Source: JBCCQH01 sp039024435
GTDB lineage: Bacteria; Bacteroidota; Bacteroidia; J057; JADKCL01
DNA length: 64,000 nt
Assembly: GCA_039024435.1 (NCBI GenBank)
Contig: JBCCQH010000002.1
Coordinates: 62,001-126,000, forward strand
Direction of reading: 5' to 3'
Shown: positions 16,973 through 25,486 of the stretch, piece after piece
Position numbering within the stretch: position 1 is the first letter of the stretch
How the letters are laid out: every line of letters starts with the position of its first letter
Notes under the pieces: generated by a model
What the model was told of the DNA's origin: nothing
Database searches by the model: none
Seen by the model: only the letters and a program-made list of their open reading frames with translations
Made by a program: the position numbers and the translations under genes

Positions 16973-19093
16973 TCAGTTTGTCTTGACCAGCTTGCGGGTG
17001 ATCGTTCCTAAGGGGCTGTCCGCCCGGAGGAAATACACACCGGGGGCCAGCGAACTGAGCGTCGCGCTGGGGATGCGGGCGACGTGGTTGCCCGGAGCCT
17101 TGCGGCCGAGTGCGACCGAGTGGAGCACGCGGCCGGTGAGATCGGTGATCGAGAATTCCATCTCCGCCGGCTTGGCGAGCGCGTAACGCACTTCGAGGCG
17201 CTCAGTAAAGGGATTCGGACCGACGTTGAGGGACCAAATTGAATTGGCGGCCTCGGCGGAACTCACCGCGACGAAGCCCAGGTTGATGTTGTCCAGGTAG
17301 ACCGACTGCGCGGCGCCACTGGTCACCCGGAAACGCAACTTGACCGTGCCACTGCCGACAAAGGAATCGAGCCGCACCGTATCCGTCACCCAGGCCGAGT
17401 TGGCATTGGGTACGTATTCAAAGGCCGAGGAGAAACCGGCAACTGTGACCAAGTCGAGTCCGGTTGCTTCCTTTACTTGGGTCCAGTTGTCGCCACAATC
17501 GGTCGAAACCGCCAAGCGCAGGGTATCGAGGGTCGTCGGGTTAAAGCGCTTGTAGCAACGTTCGTAGGTCACGAACGCCTCCGTCGCATTGGACAGATTG
17601 ATGGCCTGCGTGATGAGGTCATCGTTTGAGCCCTCGTTGAAAGCACCGAATTCATCGGCGATGTAATTGTTGACCTTGATCGCGTTGCCGCCATTGGGGT
17701 CCACTCCGGCGGCTACCTCCCAGGTGGTGGCCAAGTCTGGGTTGAGAACCGTCCAATCGATTGGCAGCGACGTGCTTGCATCAAAATCCTCCGCAATCGG
17801 CGGATTGATCGGTCCGGCGACGGTGATGAAACCGCTCTTCGTTTCTGTATCGTTGCCAAAAGCGTTTGTGACTTCGAGGGTCACGCCGTACGTTCCCGGA
17901 TTGGCGTAGGAGATCGTCGGATTTTGCATGGAAGAGGTGTTCGGTGTACCACCGGCAAAGGACCAGTTCCAGGAAGTGGCCGGTCCGAAGGAATTGTCGC
18001 GGAACTGAATGAGCTGACCCGGGCAGGAGGCTTCGTTTTCCGCGAAGAAGTCCGCGCGGGGCGTACAACCCGGGGACATCGAACCATCACAGCCCGTTGC
18101 GGCCGTATTCGAAGCTGCAATCAATTGGCCGCGGAAGTTGATCATGAAGAAATCCATCCGGTCCTTTTGTCCCGCGGTGAATTGGCTCTGGCAAACGCCG
18201 TCGGCGTAGTCCATGTAGTTGTCGATCTGATCGTCATTGTCGAATGGCGTATCGGTACAACTGTTGACCCCCGAAGGACAATTGTAGTTCGGTTCGATGG
18301 CCTGAGGCGTATCGCAGACGCGGTCGCCCTGAACCGTACAAGTAGTGCTGCTTGCGCCCTGGCACCCATTCTGGAAAGTGTGGAACAGGCCCATCCAGTG
18401 ACCGACTTCGTGGGTTCCGGTACGGCCTTGGTACTGCTGGTTCGAGAAACGACCGAAAAAGCCGGAGTGGATCACGACCCCGTCCAAGTTGGTCTGGATA
18501 CCGAGATTATTCGGGAAGGTTGCGTACCCAATTACCTCACCACCTTGTGAACTTTGCGTATCGATTACCCGCGGCACCCACATGTTCAGGTAGCGGTAGG
18601 GATCCCATTGCGAGGCGCCTTTCATGGTCGCTTGGGCGACGTTCCGGTCGTGGTAAGCAAGCTGCGGATCGACAACCCGCACCACCCCATCGGTGGGACA
18701 ACCGTTGGGATCGATGGAAGCGAGGCAGAATTCGTACTCGGTATCCACTCCTTGGCCATCGCCCGGAGTGCCGGTGATCTTGCGAAAGTCTTCGTTCAAA
18801 ATGTCTATCTGCGACTGGATATCTTCCATCGTTACCAGATTGTGATTGGAACTCTGGACAACGTGTACGACCACGGGAATGGTGCGCACCACCGAAGAAC
18901 GCCGCGGGGTTTTGAGGTATTCCCGGTACTCGGTTTCAGCTTGCTCATACGTCCGGAGCATTTGGGGATCCTGCGTATGTTCAAACAAATCGTGCGTACC
19001 GCAATCGTGCTTTTGGGCTTGTAACTGGCCCGAAAAGGCCCCCAATATGAGCACAAACGCGGTTGCGAGGAGCTTATCGTAAAATCGTTTCAT
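16973..19093 (-). CDS. Secreted M43-type (cytophagalysin) metalloprotease with PKD and T9SS domains
   Basis: The 706-residue precursor has a signal peptide (ending about SGQLQAQ). Its zinc-protease domain carries HEVGHWMGLFH near residue 228, the HExxHxxGxxH signature of metzincins of family M43. Cysteine-rich loops typical of pappalysin-like enzymes surround it. A PKD-type domain follows (SFGPATSWNWSFAGG, YANPGTYGVTLEV). A jelly-roll-like segment and a C-terminal T9SS sorting domain (NPFTERLEVRYA to the end) complete the protein. It is an outer-membrane-exported protease. The neighbouring gene is a close paralogue in the same orientation. Confidence 0.92.
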   Translation of the reverse strand: MKRFYDKLLATAFVLILGAFSGQLQAQKHDCGTHDLFEHTQDPQMLRTYEQAETEYREYLKTPRRSSVVRTIPVVVHVVQSSNHNLVTMEDIQSQIDILNEDFRKITGTPGDGQGVDTEYEFCLASIDPNGCPTDGVVRVVDPQLAYHDRNVAQATMKGASQWDPYRYLNMWVPRVIDTQSSQGGEVIGYATFPNNLGIQTNLDGVVIHSGFFGRFSNQQYQGRTGTHEVGHWMGLFHTFQNGCQGASSTTCTVQGDRVCDTPQAIEPNYNCPSGVNSCTDTPFDNDDQIDNYMDYADGVCQSQFTAGQKDRMDFFMINFRGQLIAASNTAATGCDGSMSPGCTPRADFFAENEASCPGQLIQFRDNSFGPATSWNWSFAGGTPNTSSMQNPTISYANPGTYGVTLEVTNAFGNDTETKSGFITVAGPINPPIAEDFDASTSLPIDWTVLNPDLATTWEVAAGVDPNGGNAIKVNNYIADEFGAFNEGSNDDLITQAINLSNATEAFVTYERCYKRFNPTTLDTLRLAVSTDCGDNWTQVKEATGLDLVTVAGFSSAFEYVPNANSAWVTDTVRLDSFVGSGTVKLRFRVTSGAAQSVYLDNINLGFVAVSSAEAANSIWSLNVGPNPFTERLEVRYALAKPAEMEFSITDLTGRVLHSVALGRKAPGNHVARIPSATLSSLAPGVYFLRADSPLGTITRKLVKTN

Positions 19094-19179
19094 TTTGCTT
19101 TTGCTAGATAATACTTCAAAAACGGTTGATCAATATACAAAAAACAAGCAAGAAGCCGTTTGTGGTTCCCCCGACAGGA

Positions 19180-21279
19180 TCAACGCTTGATGAGCTTTTT
19201 GCTGACCCGTCCCGTCTGTCCAGTCAGAGAAATAAGATACATTCCCGGGGATAAATTCTCCCATTCTACCGCCGTAAATCGCCACATGTGTCGCCCTTGA
19301 GCGAGCTTGGTGGAGCCACTTTGCCAGCGTACTTTTCCCCGCAAATCTTGCACCTGCCACTGCACCTGATCGGCACGCGCCAGTTCGAAACGGATTTCGG
19401 GAGCCTGTACGGCTGGGTTCGGTACGATCCGCAAATCAGCGGCGGTCCCGGTCGGATCCCCCCGCCCGACAATCGTAGCGTCGAGGTTGATCTGGTCCAG
19501 GTAGAGACTTTGGCCATTGGCGCCGATGCACTCAAACCGCAACTGGCAGGACGATTGCCCGATGTAGGCGCTCAGGTCAATCGTATCGGTCACCCACTGC
19601 GCGGCGGTAGGGACAAATTCGGCGGGAATGGCCAGTCCCGGAGTGCTCGCCAGGCCGAAACCGCCCCGAATCCAAAGCAACTCCCAATTGGCGCCGCAAT
19701 CGGTCGAGATCAGCACTTTCAGTGAATCCGGCGAAAACGCATCCCGGCGCTTGTAGGCCCGATCAAAGGTGAGGCGGGCATCGGTCGCCCAGGACAAATC
19801 GAAGGGCAGAGAAGTCAGATCATCCTGAGTGCCCTCTTCCCGGAGAATGTAATTTCGCACGACGATTGACTGCTGACCGGCGCTGCCCGTTGCCGCGAGT
19901 TCCCAGGTGCCGGCCTGGTCTTCGTCAAACACCGACCACCCCAACGGCAGACTCGCCGCTTCAAAGCCTTCGCTCACCGGGGGCATCATCGGATCCACCA
20001 CCAGAATCGCAAGCGAATCCGAGGCCGAACCGATGCTGTTGGTCGCAGTGAGTCCCACCTGATAGGTGCCCGTTTGGGGAAATGCCACCGTTACCGTGGA
20101 TTGGGTAGCCGTACCCGGATTGGCGGAAGGAAAATCCCAGCTCAGGCTGGTGGGCGGACCCGTAGAAAGGTCGGTAAATACAATGCTGTCCCCGGCGCAC
20201 ACCACCGTTTTTTCCGCCCCGATCCGGGCGATGGGTTGACAGCCCGGAGCCGGCGTTCCGTCGCAGCCCGTAGCGGTCAGATTGGCGGGGCTCCAGATGA
20301 CACTGCGGACACCATTGAGGAAAAAATCCATGCGGTCCTTTTGCCCAAAAGAGTACATGAGCAAGCAGGCATCATCACCGTAGTCCATGAAGTTGACCGT
20401 CATGTCGTTGAGGTCCTGGGGGGACTCGTTGCAAGTATTTTGCGTACCCGGGCAACCAAAGTTGGAATTCGCGGTGGGGGGCGTATCGCAGACCCGGTCA
20501 CCGCCGGTATCACAATTGCTGGCGTTCATCCCGGAACAGCCGCCTTGAAAGGTGTGGAACAGCCCCAGCCAGTGGCCGACTTCGTGCGTACCCGTGCGGC
20601 CCAATGCATAACTGGACGGTGCGATGCCATTTCCCCGCCCGAAAAAACGGGCATTGATCACTACGCCATCTTCCGCCGGATTTGTTTGCAGATTGAAGGG
20701 AAAGGTCGCGTAGCCCAGGATCCCCCCGTCGATGGTGGCAGGGACCCACATATTCAGGTAGCGGTCCGCCGGCCAGTAGCTCAAGGCCTTCATCTGCCCG
20801 CTTTGGCCGGTGTCGTGATCGGCGAGGTCGGGTGCGACCACCCGTACGATTCCATCCGTAGGGCAACCATTCGGGTCGATGGTGGCGAGGCAAAACTGGA
20901 TTTCGGTATTGGCCGCCAGGGGGCGAAACTCAGCGGGAATGGCGCTGGTATCGGCAGCCATGAGGCCAAAATCCTCGTTCAGGACGTCGATTTGTGACTG
21001 CACCCGGGCATCAGAAATGGATTCGAAGGCGCTGTATTGGATGAGGTGGGCGACCACTGGTATGGTAATCGTGGTGCGCGCACCGCTGCTGGAAACATTG
21101 GTCCGAACCCAATTGCGGTACTGGGCTTCTTGCAATGCAAACTGGCGGCGTGCTTCCGGGCTCTCACCCAAAGTTTGTTCCCACAAGGCATCGGTTCCGC
21201 AGTGCCCGTGGGTTTGGGCCGATGAAACAAGATAAATAGAGCAGAACAACAGTGTGGCGAAAAAATATCTTACGTTCAT
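19180..21279 (-). CDS. Second secreted M43-type metalloprotease, paralogue
   Basis: The start at 21279 gives a signal peptide (MNVRYFFATLLF...SSAQ); the longer frame to 21357 does not. The 699-residue precursor has the same layout as the gene at 16973-19093: metzincin motif HEVGHWLGLFH near residue 230, then a PKD-type domain (SLSWDFPSANPG, FPQTGTYQVGL), a jelly-roll-like region and a T9SS sorting domain ending KKLIKR. Shared blocks such as ATIDPNGCPTDGIVRVV and NMWVP show a tandem duplication that has since diverged. Both are probably involved in digesting extracellular protein. Confidence 0.92.
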   Translation of the reverse strand: MNVRYFFATLLFCSIYLVSSAQTHGHCGTDALWEQTLGESPEARRQFALQEAQYRNWVRTNVSSSGARTTITIPVVAHLIQYSAFESISDARVQSQIDVLNEDFGLMAADTSAIPAEFRPLAANTEIQFCLATIDPNGCPTDGIVRVVAPDLADHDTGQSGQMKALSYWPADRYLNMWVPATIDGGILGYATFPFNLQTNPAEDGVVINARFFGRGNGIAPSSYALGRTGTHEVGHWLGLFHTFQGGCSGMNASNCDTGGDRVCDTPPTANSNFGCPGTQNTCNESPQDLNDMTVNFMDYGDDACLLMYSFGQKDRMDFFLNGVRSVIWSPANLTATGCDGTPAPGCQPIARIGAEKTVVCAGDSIVFTDLSTGPPTSLSWDFPSANPGTATQSTVTVAFPQTGTYQVGLTATNSIGSASDSLAILVVDPMMPPVSEGFEAASLPLGWSVFDEDQAGTWELAATGSAGQQSIVVRNYILREEGTQDDLTSLPFDLSWATDARLTFDRAYKRRDAFSPDSLKVLISTDCGANWELLWIRGGFGLASTPGLAIPAEFVPTAAQWVTDTIDLSAYIGQSSCQLRFECIGANGQSLYLDQINLDATIVGRGDPTGTAADLRIVPNPAVQAPEIRFELARADQVQWQVQDLRGKVRWQSGSTKLAQGRHMWRFTAVEWENLSPGMYLISLTGQTGRVSKKLIKR

Positions 21280-21372
21280 TTTGCAAAATCGAAATACGAT
21301 TGAATCCGAAAGATAACGAATGCCCGGCCAAGCGGTTGTCGGCTGGCCACAACCCAAAGAAAATGCGGCGGC

Positions 21373-21951
21373 TTATTTCTTGTCCTTTTTCTTCTTTTTG
21401 ACCGAAATTCCGCGGAAAAGAGCCCCGATGATAAAGTTGGCTTTGTCTTCGGGAGCATCGACCAAACCTTTGAGCATCGCAAAAAATGCTCCCGTAAATT
21501 CCCGCGTGGGGGAAGGGTAATCGATCAAGCGGTTGCCCCGCAGTTCCTTCAGCAACTTTCCGAATGAGCGCTTCAGGACTTGCCGCTCAAAGGTCTTGAT
21601 GCGTTCGTAGAGGTAGGGAATGTCCTGGGCAACTTCATGCCGCAAGCGCTCGGAAAGGGAATTCACGAAGTCCCGGTAGATGGTGAAATAGGCGAGCAGG
21701 GCATCCCGGCCGGGCACTCCTTTGGCGAGGCGGTTCAGGTCATTTTCGATCCGCGCAAACAGCCCTTCCATTGCCGTTTCCAGAATTGCCTCCTTCGCAT
21801 CAAAGTACTTGTAGATGGTCTTTTTGCTGATCCGCAACTCCCGGGCAACCATGTCCATCGACACCTGCTTGTAGCCGCGGGCGTTGAAAGCATTGAAGCT
21901 CAATTCCAGAATGCGTTCGCGGATCGGGACCGCATGGGGTTGAAGACTCAT
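21373..21951 (-). CDS. TetR/AcrR family transcriptional regulator
   Basis: The 192-residue protein has an N-terminal helix-turn-helix of TetR type: RERILELSFNAFNARGYKQVSMDMVARELRISKKTIYKYF (quoted in part: AFNARGYKQVSMD, ISKKTIYKYF). The rest is the helical ligand-binding and dimerisation domain. It lies in the same orientation as the proteases and ends 93 bp before them, so it may be co-transcribed or simply adjacent. The ligand is not predictable. The C-terminus is Lys-rich. Confidence 0.9.
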   Translation of the reverse strand: MSLQPHAVPIRERILELSFNAFNARGYKQVSMDMVARELRISKKTIYKYFDAKEAILETAMEGLFARIENDLNRLAKGVPGRDALLAYFTIYRDFVNSLSERLRHEVAQDIPYLYERIKTFERQVLKRSFGKLLKELRGNRLIDYPSPTREFTGAFFAMLKGLVDAPEDKANFIIGALFRGISVKKKKKDKK

Positions 21952-21961
21952 TCTCTAAAAA

Positions 21962-22016
21962 TAGCAAAATCGCAGGACTAAATTTAAACTGCTTCGCAAA
22001 GGCGATTTAAATTGCC
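21962..22016. repeat. Partial copy of the MITE-like repeat terminus
   Basis: TAGCAAAATCGCAG followed by AAATTTAAACTGC matches the end of the 168-bp repeat (compare 12861-12890 on the opposite strand) with a few changes. A near-palindrome GGCGATTTAAATTGCC follows. It looks like a truncated relic upstream of the TetR gene. Confidence 0.5.
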
Positions 22017-22087
22017 CGGAGACAAAAACGCCCGATTCATCCATCAACGGAAGCATCGAGCGTCTATAAATTGCGAGGTGCGTTGGA

Positions 22088-23071
22088 TCAGTTTGAATAG
22101 GTCACTTGGCGCACCGCGTCGATGACTTTCTTGGGATTGGGCAACCACTCGGCGATCAGAGTCGGCGAATAGGCCAGCGGGGTGTCTTGTGCGGTAACCC
22201 GGATAACCGGCGCATCGATGAAGTCAAAGGCGAGGCGTTGAATTGAGTAGGCGAGTTCGCCGGCAAAACCACACAGGGGCCAGCTTTCTTCCACCACGAC
22301 GCAACGGTTTGTCTTTTTGACTGACTCGATCACCGTCTCGTAATCGATTGGACGCAGACTGCGCAGGTCGATCATTTCGGCATCAATGCCGTCCTTGGCG
22401 AGCTCATCGCAGGCAGTCAGGCATACGTGGACCATTTTCCCGTAGGTCAAAATGGTAACATCGCTGCCGGGGCGTTTGATGTCAGCGGTGTCGAGCGGAA
22501 TCAAAAACTCGGGATCTTCCGGCACCTCGCCCTTCATGCCGTACATCTGCTCGGACTCCATCACCAGCACCGGATCATCTTCCCGGATGGCACTTTTAAG
22601 CAATCCTTTGCCGTCGCGCGGGGTCGAAGCCGACACTACCTTGAGTCCGGGCGTATTGGCGTACCAAGGCTCGAAACTTTGGGAGTGGGTCGCGGCGAGT
22701 TGGCCAGCGCTTTGGCTGGGACCACGGAAAGTAATTGGAATATGGAATTGACCGCCACTCATTTGGTAGATCTTCGCGGCGTTGTTGATGATCTGATCAA
22801 TGCCGACCAAGGAAAAGTTGAAGGTCATGAACTCGATGATGGGGCGCATCCCGACCATGGCCGCACCGACGCCCACGCCGGCAAATCCCATTTCCGAAAT
22901 CGGAGTGTCGACGACGCGCTTGGGGCCGAATTCGTCGAGCATGCCCTGGCTGACCTTGTAGGCGCCATTGTATTCTGCTACTTCTTCCCCCATCAGGAAC
23001 ACTTCCGGATCTCGTCGCATCTCCTCCACCATTGCCATCCGGACGGCTTCTCTGAATTGCATTACTGCCAT
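22088..23071 (-). CDS. pdhB: Pyruvate dehydrogenase E1 component beta subunit
   Basis: The 327-residue protein pairs with an E1 alpha subunit to decarboxylate pyruvate with thiamine diphosphate. I used the ATG at 23071 (MAVMQFREAVRMAM). Family blocks visible are FLMGEEVAEYNGAYKVSQG, TPISEMGFAGVGVGAAM, MTFNFSLVGIDQIINNAAK and GPSQSAGQLAATHSQ. The C-terminal transketolase domain contains LRSLRPIDYETVIESV. No E1 alpha gene lies beside it, so the alpha subunit is encoded elsewhere. The fused E1 at 36189-38606 is a separate enzyme. Confidence 0.93.
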   Translation of the reverse strand: MAVMQFREAVRMAMVEEMRRDPEVFLMGEEVAEYNGAYKVSQGMLDEFGPKRVVDTPISEMGFAGVGVGAAMVGMRPIIEFMTFNFSLVGIDQIINNAAKIYQMSGGQFHIPITFRGPSQSAGQLAATHSQSFEPWYANTPGLKVVSASTPRDGKGLLKSAIREDDPVLVMESEQMYGMKGEVPEDPEFLIPLDTADIKRPGSDVTILTYGKMVHVCLTACDELAKDGIDAEMIDLRSLRPIDYETVIESVKKTNRCVVVEESWPLCGFAGELAYSIQRLAFDFIDAPVIRVTAQDTPLAYSPTLIAEWLPNPKKVIDAVRQVTYSN

Positions 23072-23324
23072 AGCATTTGTGTTTTGTTGAGTCGCTAAAT
23101 TAGGATATAATCGGATTGTATACAACGCGCAAGGCCGATTCTTGTCGGCAATCTTGCTTTGGGCGGCCGCTGCTTCACGTAAGCATTACAATTACTGAGA
23201 AAGGCGGAGAATTTGGTGCCCCCCGGCGGTAAAAAGACAGTGCGCTTGCGGGGTCGCAAAACGCACTGTTGAGCAAAAAATATGCCTTGAAAATGTGTGT
23301 CAGAAAGGATTTGGGTTCAGTTGG

Positions 23325-24749
23325 CTATTGGACGACGAATTTAGCGGCACTGATTTGCCCGTCGCCGTTGCGCAAAATGAGTTGGTACATACCGGCGGAA
23401 AGTTCGCCGACATCCAGGGAGAATTCGGTGCGGTCATTGGCCAGGCTGCGCCGCATGAGGATGCGGCCGTCCATGCCGGTGATGATGATCTCCATTTTGG
23501 CGCCGAGGGGCAGGTGGGGCCGGACCTGGAGAAGATCTTCGGCAGGATTGGGGAACAATTCCATCCGGGCGGTGGGGGCGCCCCCACTTCCGGGTTCAGT
23601 TTTGAATTGGCGGCAGACAACCTTGTCCAGCGGCTCAGTGATCTCGCAGGTGTTCTTGCCGTCGGTCACTTGGAAGGTCACCGTGGGGAAGTAATCGCCG
23701 GCGGCGGCGTAGTTGATCAGCAGGACATCCGGCACGAAACTTCCGCCGTAGGTATTTCCATCCCCGGCATTCAGGCTGTACCCGAGAATCGTAGAGCATT
23801 CATTGGGCGTCGCGTTGATATTGAAGGCCGGAGCACATTTGTTGGTGCCGTCGATGGTGGTATTGATTGAGGCGAGGCCGCAGGTACAGGGCTCGGAAGT
23901 GGCCACCACGCAGATGTCGCGGCAGATGGTCACCTCGTCGCAGGGATCGAATTCCTCCTTGCGAAAACCCCGGATTGTCATGCAGACGGTGTATTGGCCG
24001 GAAGCGTAGGTGTTGCAGGCATTGGGGCCCGTTCCGGTGTTGCCATCGCCGAAGTTCCAGTCGATTTGGTAGGTGGCAATGTCAGGATTGTTGGGGAGAA
24101 CCGGACTGAAGCAATAGTCGTCGCCGGTTACGGTGAAGGAGAGGTTGACGTTGCCGAGGTCGCAGGGTGGGACGGTTTCCCGCACGATGAAAATGTTGTC
24201 GATGGCGAAGTCACGGTTGTTGCCATTGTTGGTCTGGACGATTTCAAAAACGCCATTGGTGACGGTAGCAGGAAGGGTAAAGGGAGCGCCGTAAAGCACA
24301 AAATTGTCGTTTTCGAAAAATACCACCGCACTGCCTACGGTGTTGCCTCCGATCCGGATGTCGAGGTTCACCGAGGGCGAACCGGGCGTTCCGGGTCCGT
24401 CAAATCGGGTGATGGCTTCGAAGGACCAGACGTAGTCGCCCGCAGGAAAGGTAACGCCGGTTTCTCGGTAGACATGACTGCCGGGAAGCCACACGTTATC
24501 GATCACCAGGAAGTCACCGTCACCGGTCTCGGCCGGAAAGGCGCTGCAGGGAACACTGTAATTGTTCGTAATCACGTAGCTCGGCCACAAGCAACCCGTA
24601 GTCGCATTCACTGGATAATCCGTAGTGATGTTGGCGGCGGTGAATGGGTCCGTCGCAAAGTCCTGGGAAATAATCACTTGTCCCTTTGCCAGGGAAATAC
24701 CCGCAAATAAGATTAAAATGCTGAGAATGGTTGACATTGGAGTTTTCAT
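23325..24749 (-). CDS. T9SS-exported surface protein with PKD-type domain
   Basis: Start chosen at 24749, giving a signal peptide (STILSILILFAGISLAKGQ). The 474-residue precursor starts with a beta-rich domain (residues about 25-175: SQDFATDPF, TGCLWPSYV, TGDGDFLVIDN). A PKD-like segment follows (IDWNFGDGNTGTGPNACNTY) and then a T9SS sorting domain (ELFPNPAEDLLQVRP to the end). The N-terminal domain is clearly related to the whole of the lipoprotein encoded just upstream (24820-25401). It probably binds carbohydrate or a surface ligand. Function unknown. Confidence 0.85.
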   Translation of the reverse strand: MKTPMSTILSILILFAGISLAKGQVIISQDFATDPFTAANITTDYPVNATTGCLWPSYVITNNYSVPCSAFPAETGDGDFLVIDNVWLPGSHVYRETGVTFPAGDYVWSFEAITRFDGPGTPGSPSVNLDIRIGGNTVGSAVVFFENDNFVLYGAPFTLPATVTNGVFEIVQTNNGNNRDFAIDNIFIVRETVPPCDLGNVNLSFTVTGDDYCFSPVLPNNPDIATYQIDWNFGDGNTGTGPNACNTYASGQYTVCMTIRGFRKEEFDPCDEVTICRDICVVATSEPCTCGLASINTTIDGTNKCAPAFNINATPNECSTILGYSLNAGDGNTYGGSFVPDVLLINYAAAGDYFPTVTFQVTDGKNTCEITEPLDKVVCRQFKTEPGSGGAPTARMELFPNPAEDLLQVRPHLPLGAKMEIIITGMDGRILMRRSLANDRTEFSLDVGELSAGMYQLILRNGDGQISAAKFVVQ

Positions 24750-24819
24750 GTTCAAAAGGATTTCACGTTTACATTGATGGTTGAAGTTGGATATTGTTCG
24801 GTGCGGTTTCCCGCAGGAG

Positions 24820-25401
24820 TTATTGATCCTTTTCACGCACGACTATGAAGTTGTCGAGGCCGTAATCCATGTTCATTCCGGTATTGGTCTGAACCAGGGT
24901 CACCGTCGCCGATTTGATTGCTTCGGTCAGTTCAAACTTGCCCATCGACTGCTGCCATTTATGATTGTAGCCGCGTTTTGTGGACGTATAAGTACTTCCA
25001 TTGATCTGAAATTCCAGTTTCAGGAACTCCGGCGCATAGTTGGGGCGCTTCCCAAAGCGCGGACGGATGGACACAAACCAAAAGTAGGTTCCGGGAGAAA
25101 AATCAAGATCCGATTCCCCGTAGAGCACGCCCTGACTGCCCGCATCATTGTCGATGATGAGAAAGTTGCCGTCTCCCGTAAATGGGTTGTTCAGGCGACT
25201 GCAACCCGCATCAAACGGGGAATCAACTCGGTAGCTGGGCCATTTGCAGCCCAATACGTTCTTCGCATAATCCGTCGTGATCGTTTGTCCGTCAAATGGA
25301 TCGCTTTCAAATCGCTGAAAGAGAATCGTGCCCGGGAGCTCATCGTTGCCGCAGCCGAGCAACAAGATTGCCCCCAGACACAGCAACCGGAAGCTCATCA
25401 T
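24820..25401 (-). CDS. Lipoprotein related to the neighbouring surface protein
   Basis: The lipobox LLLGC (Cys 17 from the ATG at 25401) marks it as a lipoprotein of about 193 residues. Its body (FQRFESDPFDGQTITTDYA, GCKWPSYRVD, TGDGNFLIIDND) aligns by eye with the N-terminal domain of the T9SS protein downstream, FATDPFTAANITTDY, GCLWPSYV, GDGDFLVIDN. The two are paralogues anchored in different ways. The start could also be 25434, which would put a longer tail before the signal. It is divergent from the sensor kinase gene. Confidence 0.75.
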   Translation of the reverse strand: MMSFRLLCLGAILLLGCGNDELPGTILFQRFESDPFDGQTITTDYAKNVLGCKWPSYRVDSPFDAGCSRLNNPFTGDGNFLIIDNDAGSQGVLYGESDLDFSPGTYFWFVSIRPRFGKRPNYAPEFLKLEFQINGSTYTSTKRGYNHKWQQSMGKFELTEAIKSATVTLVQTNTGMNMDYGLDNFIVVREKDQ

Positions 25402-25486
25402 CGTTGCGCGGGAGACGGAAAAGAGATTGATCATGGAAGCAAGTAAGCTGGCGACGGGTTGCCATTTGCCCGGTTTCCCACAAGTG

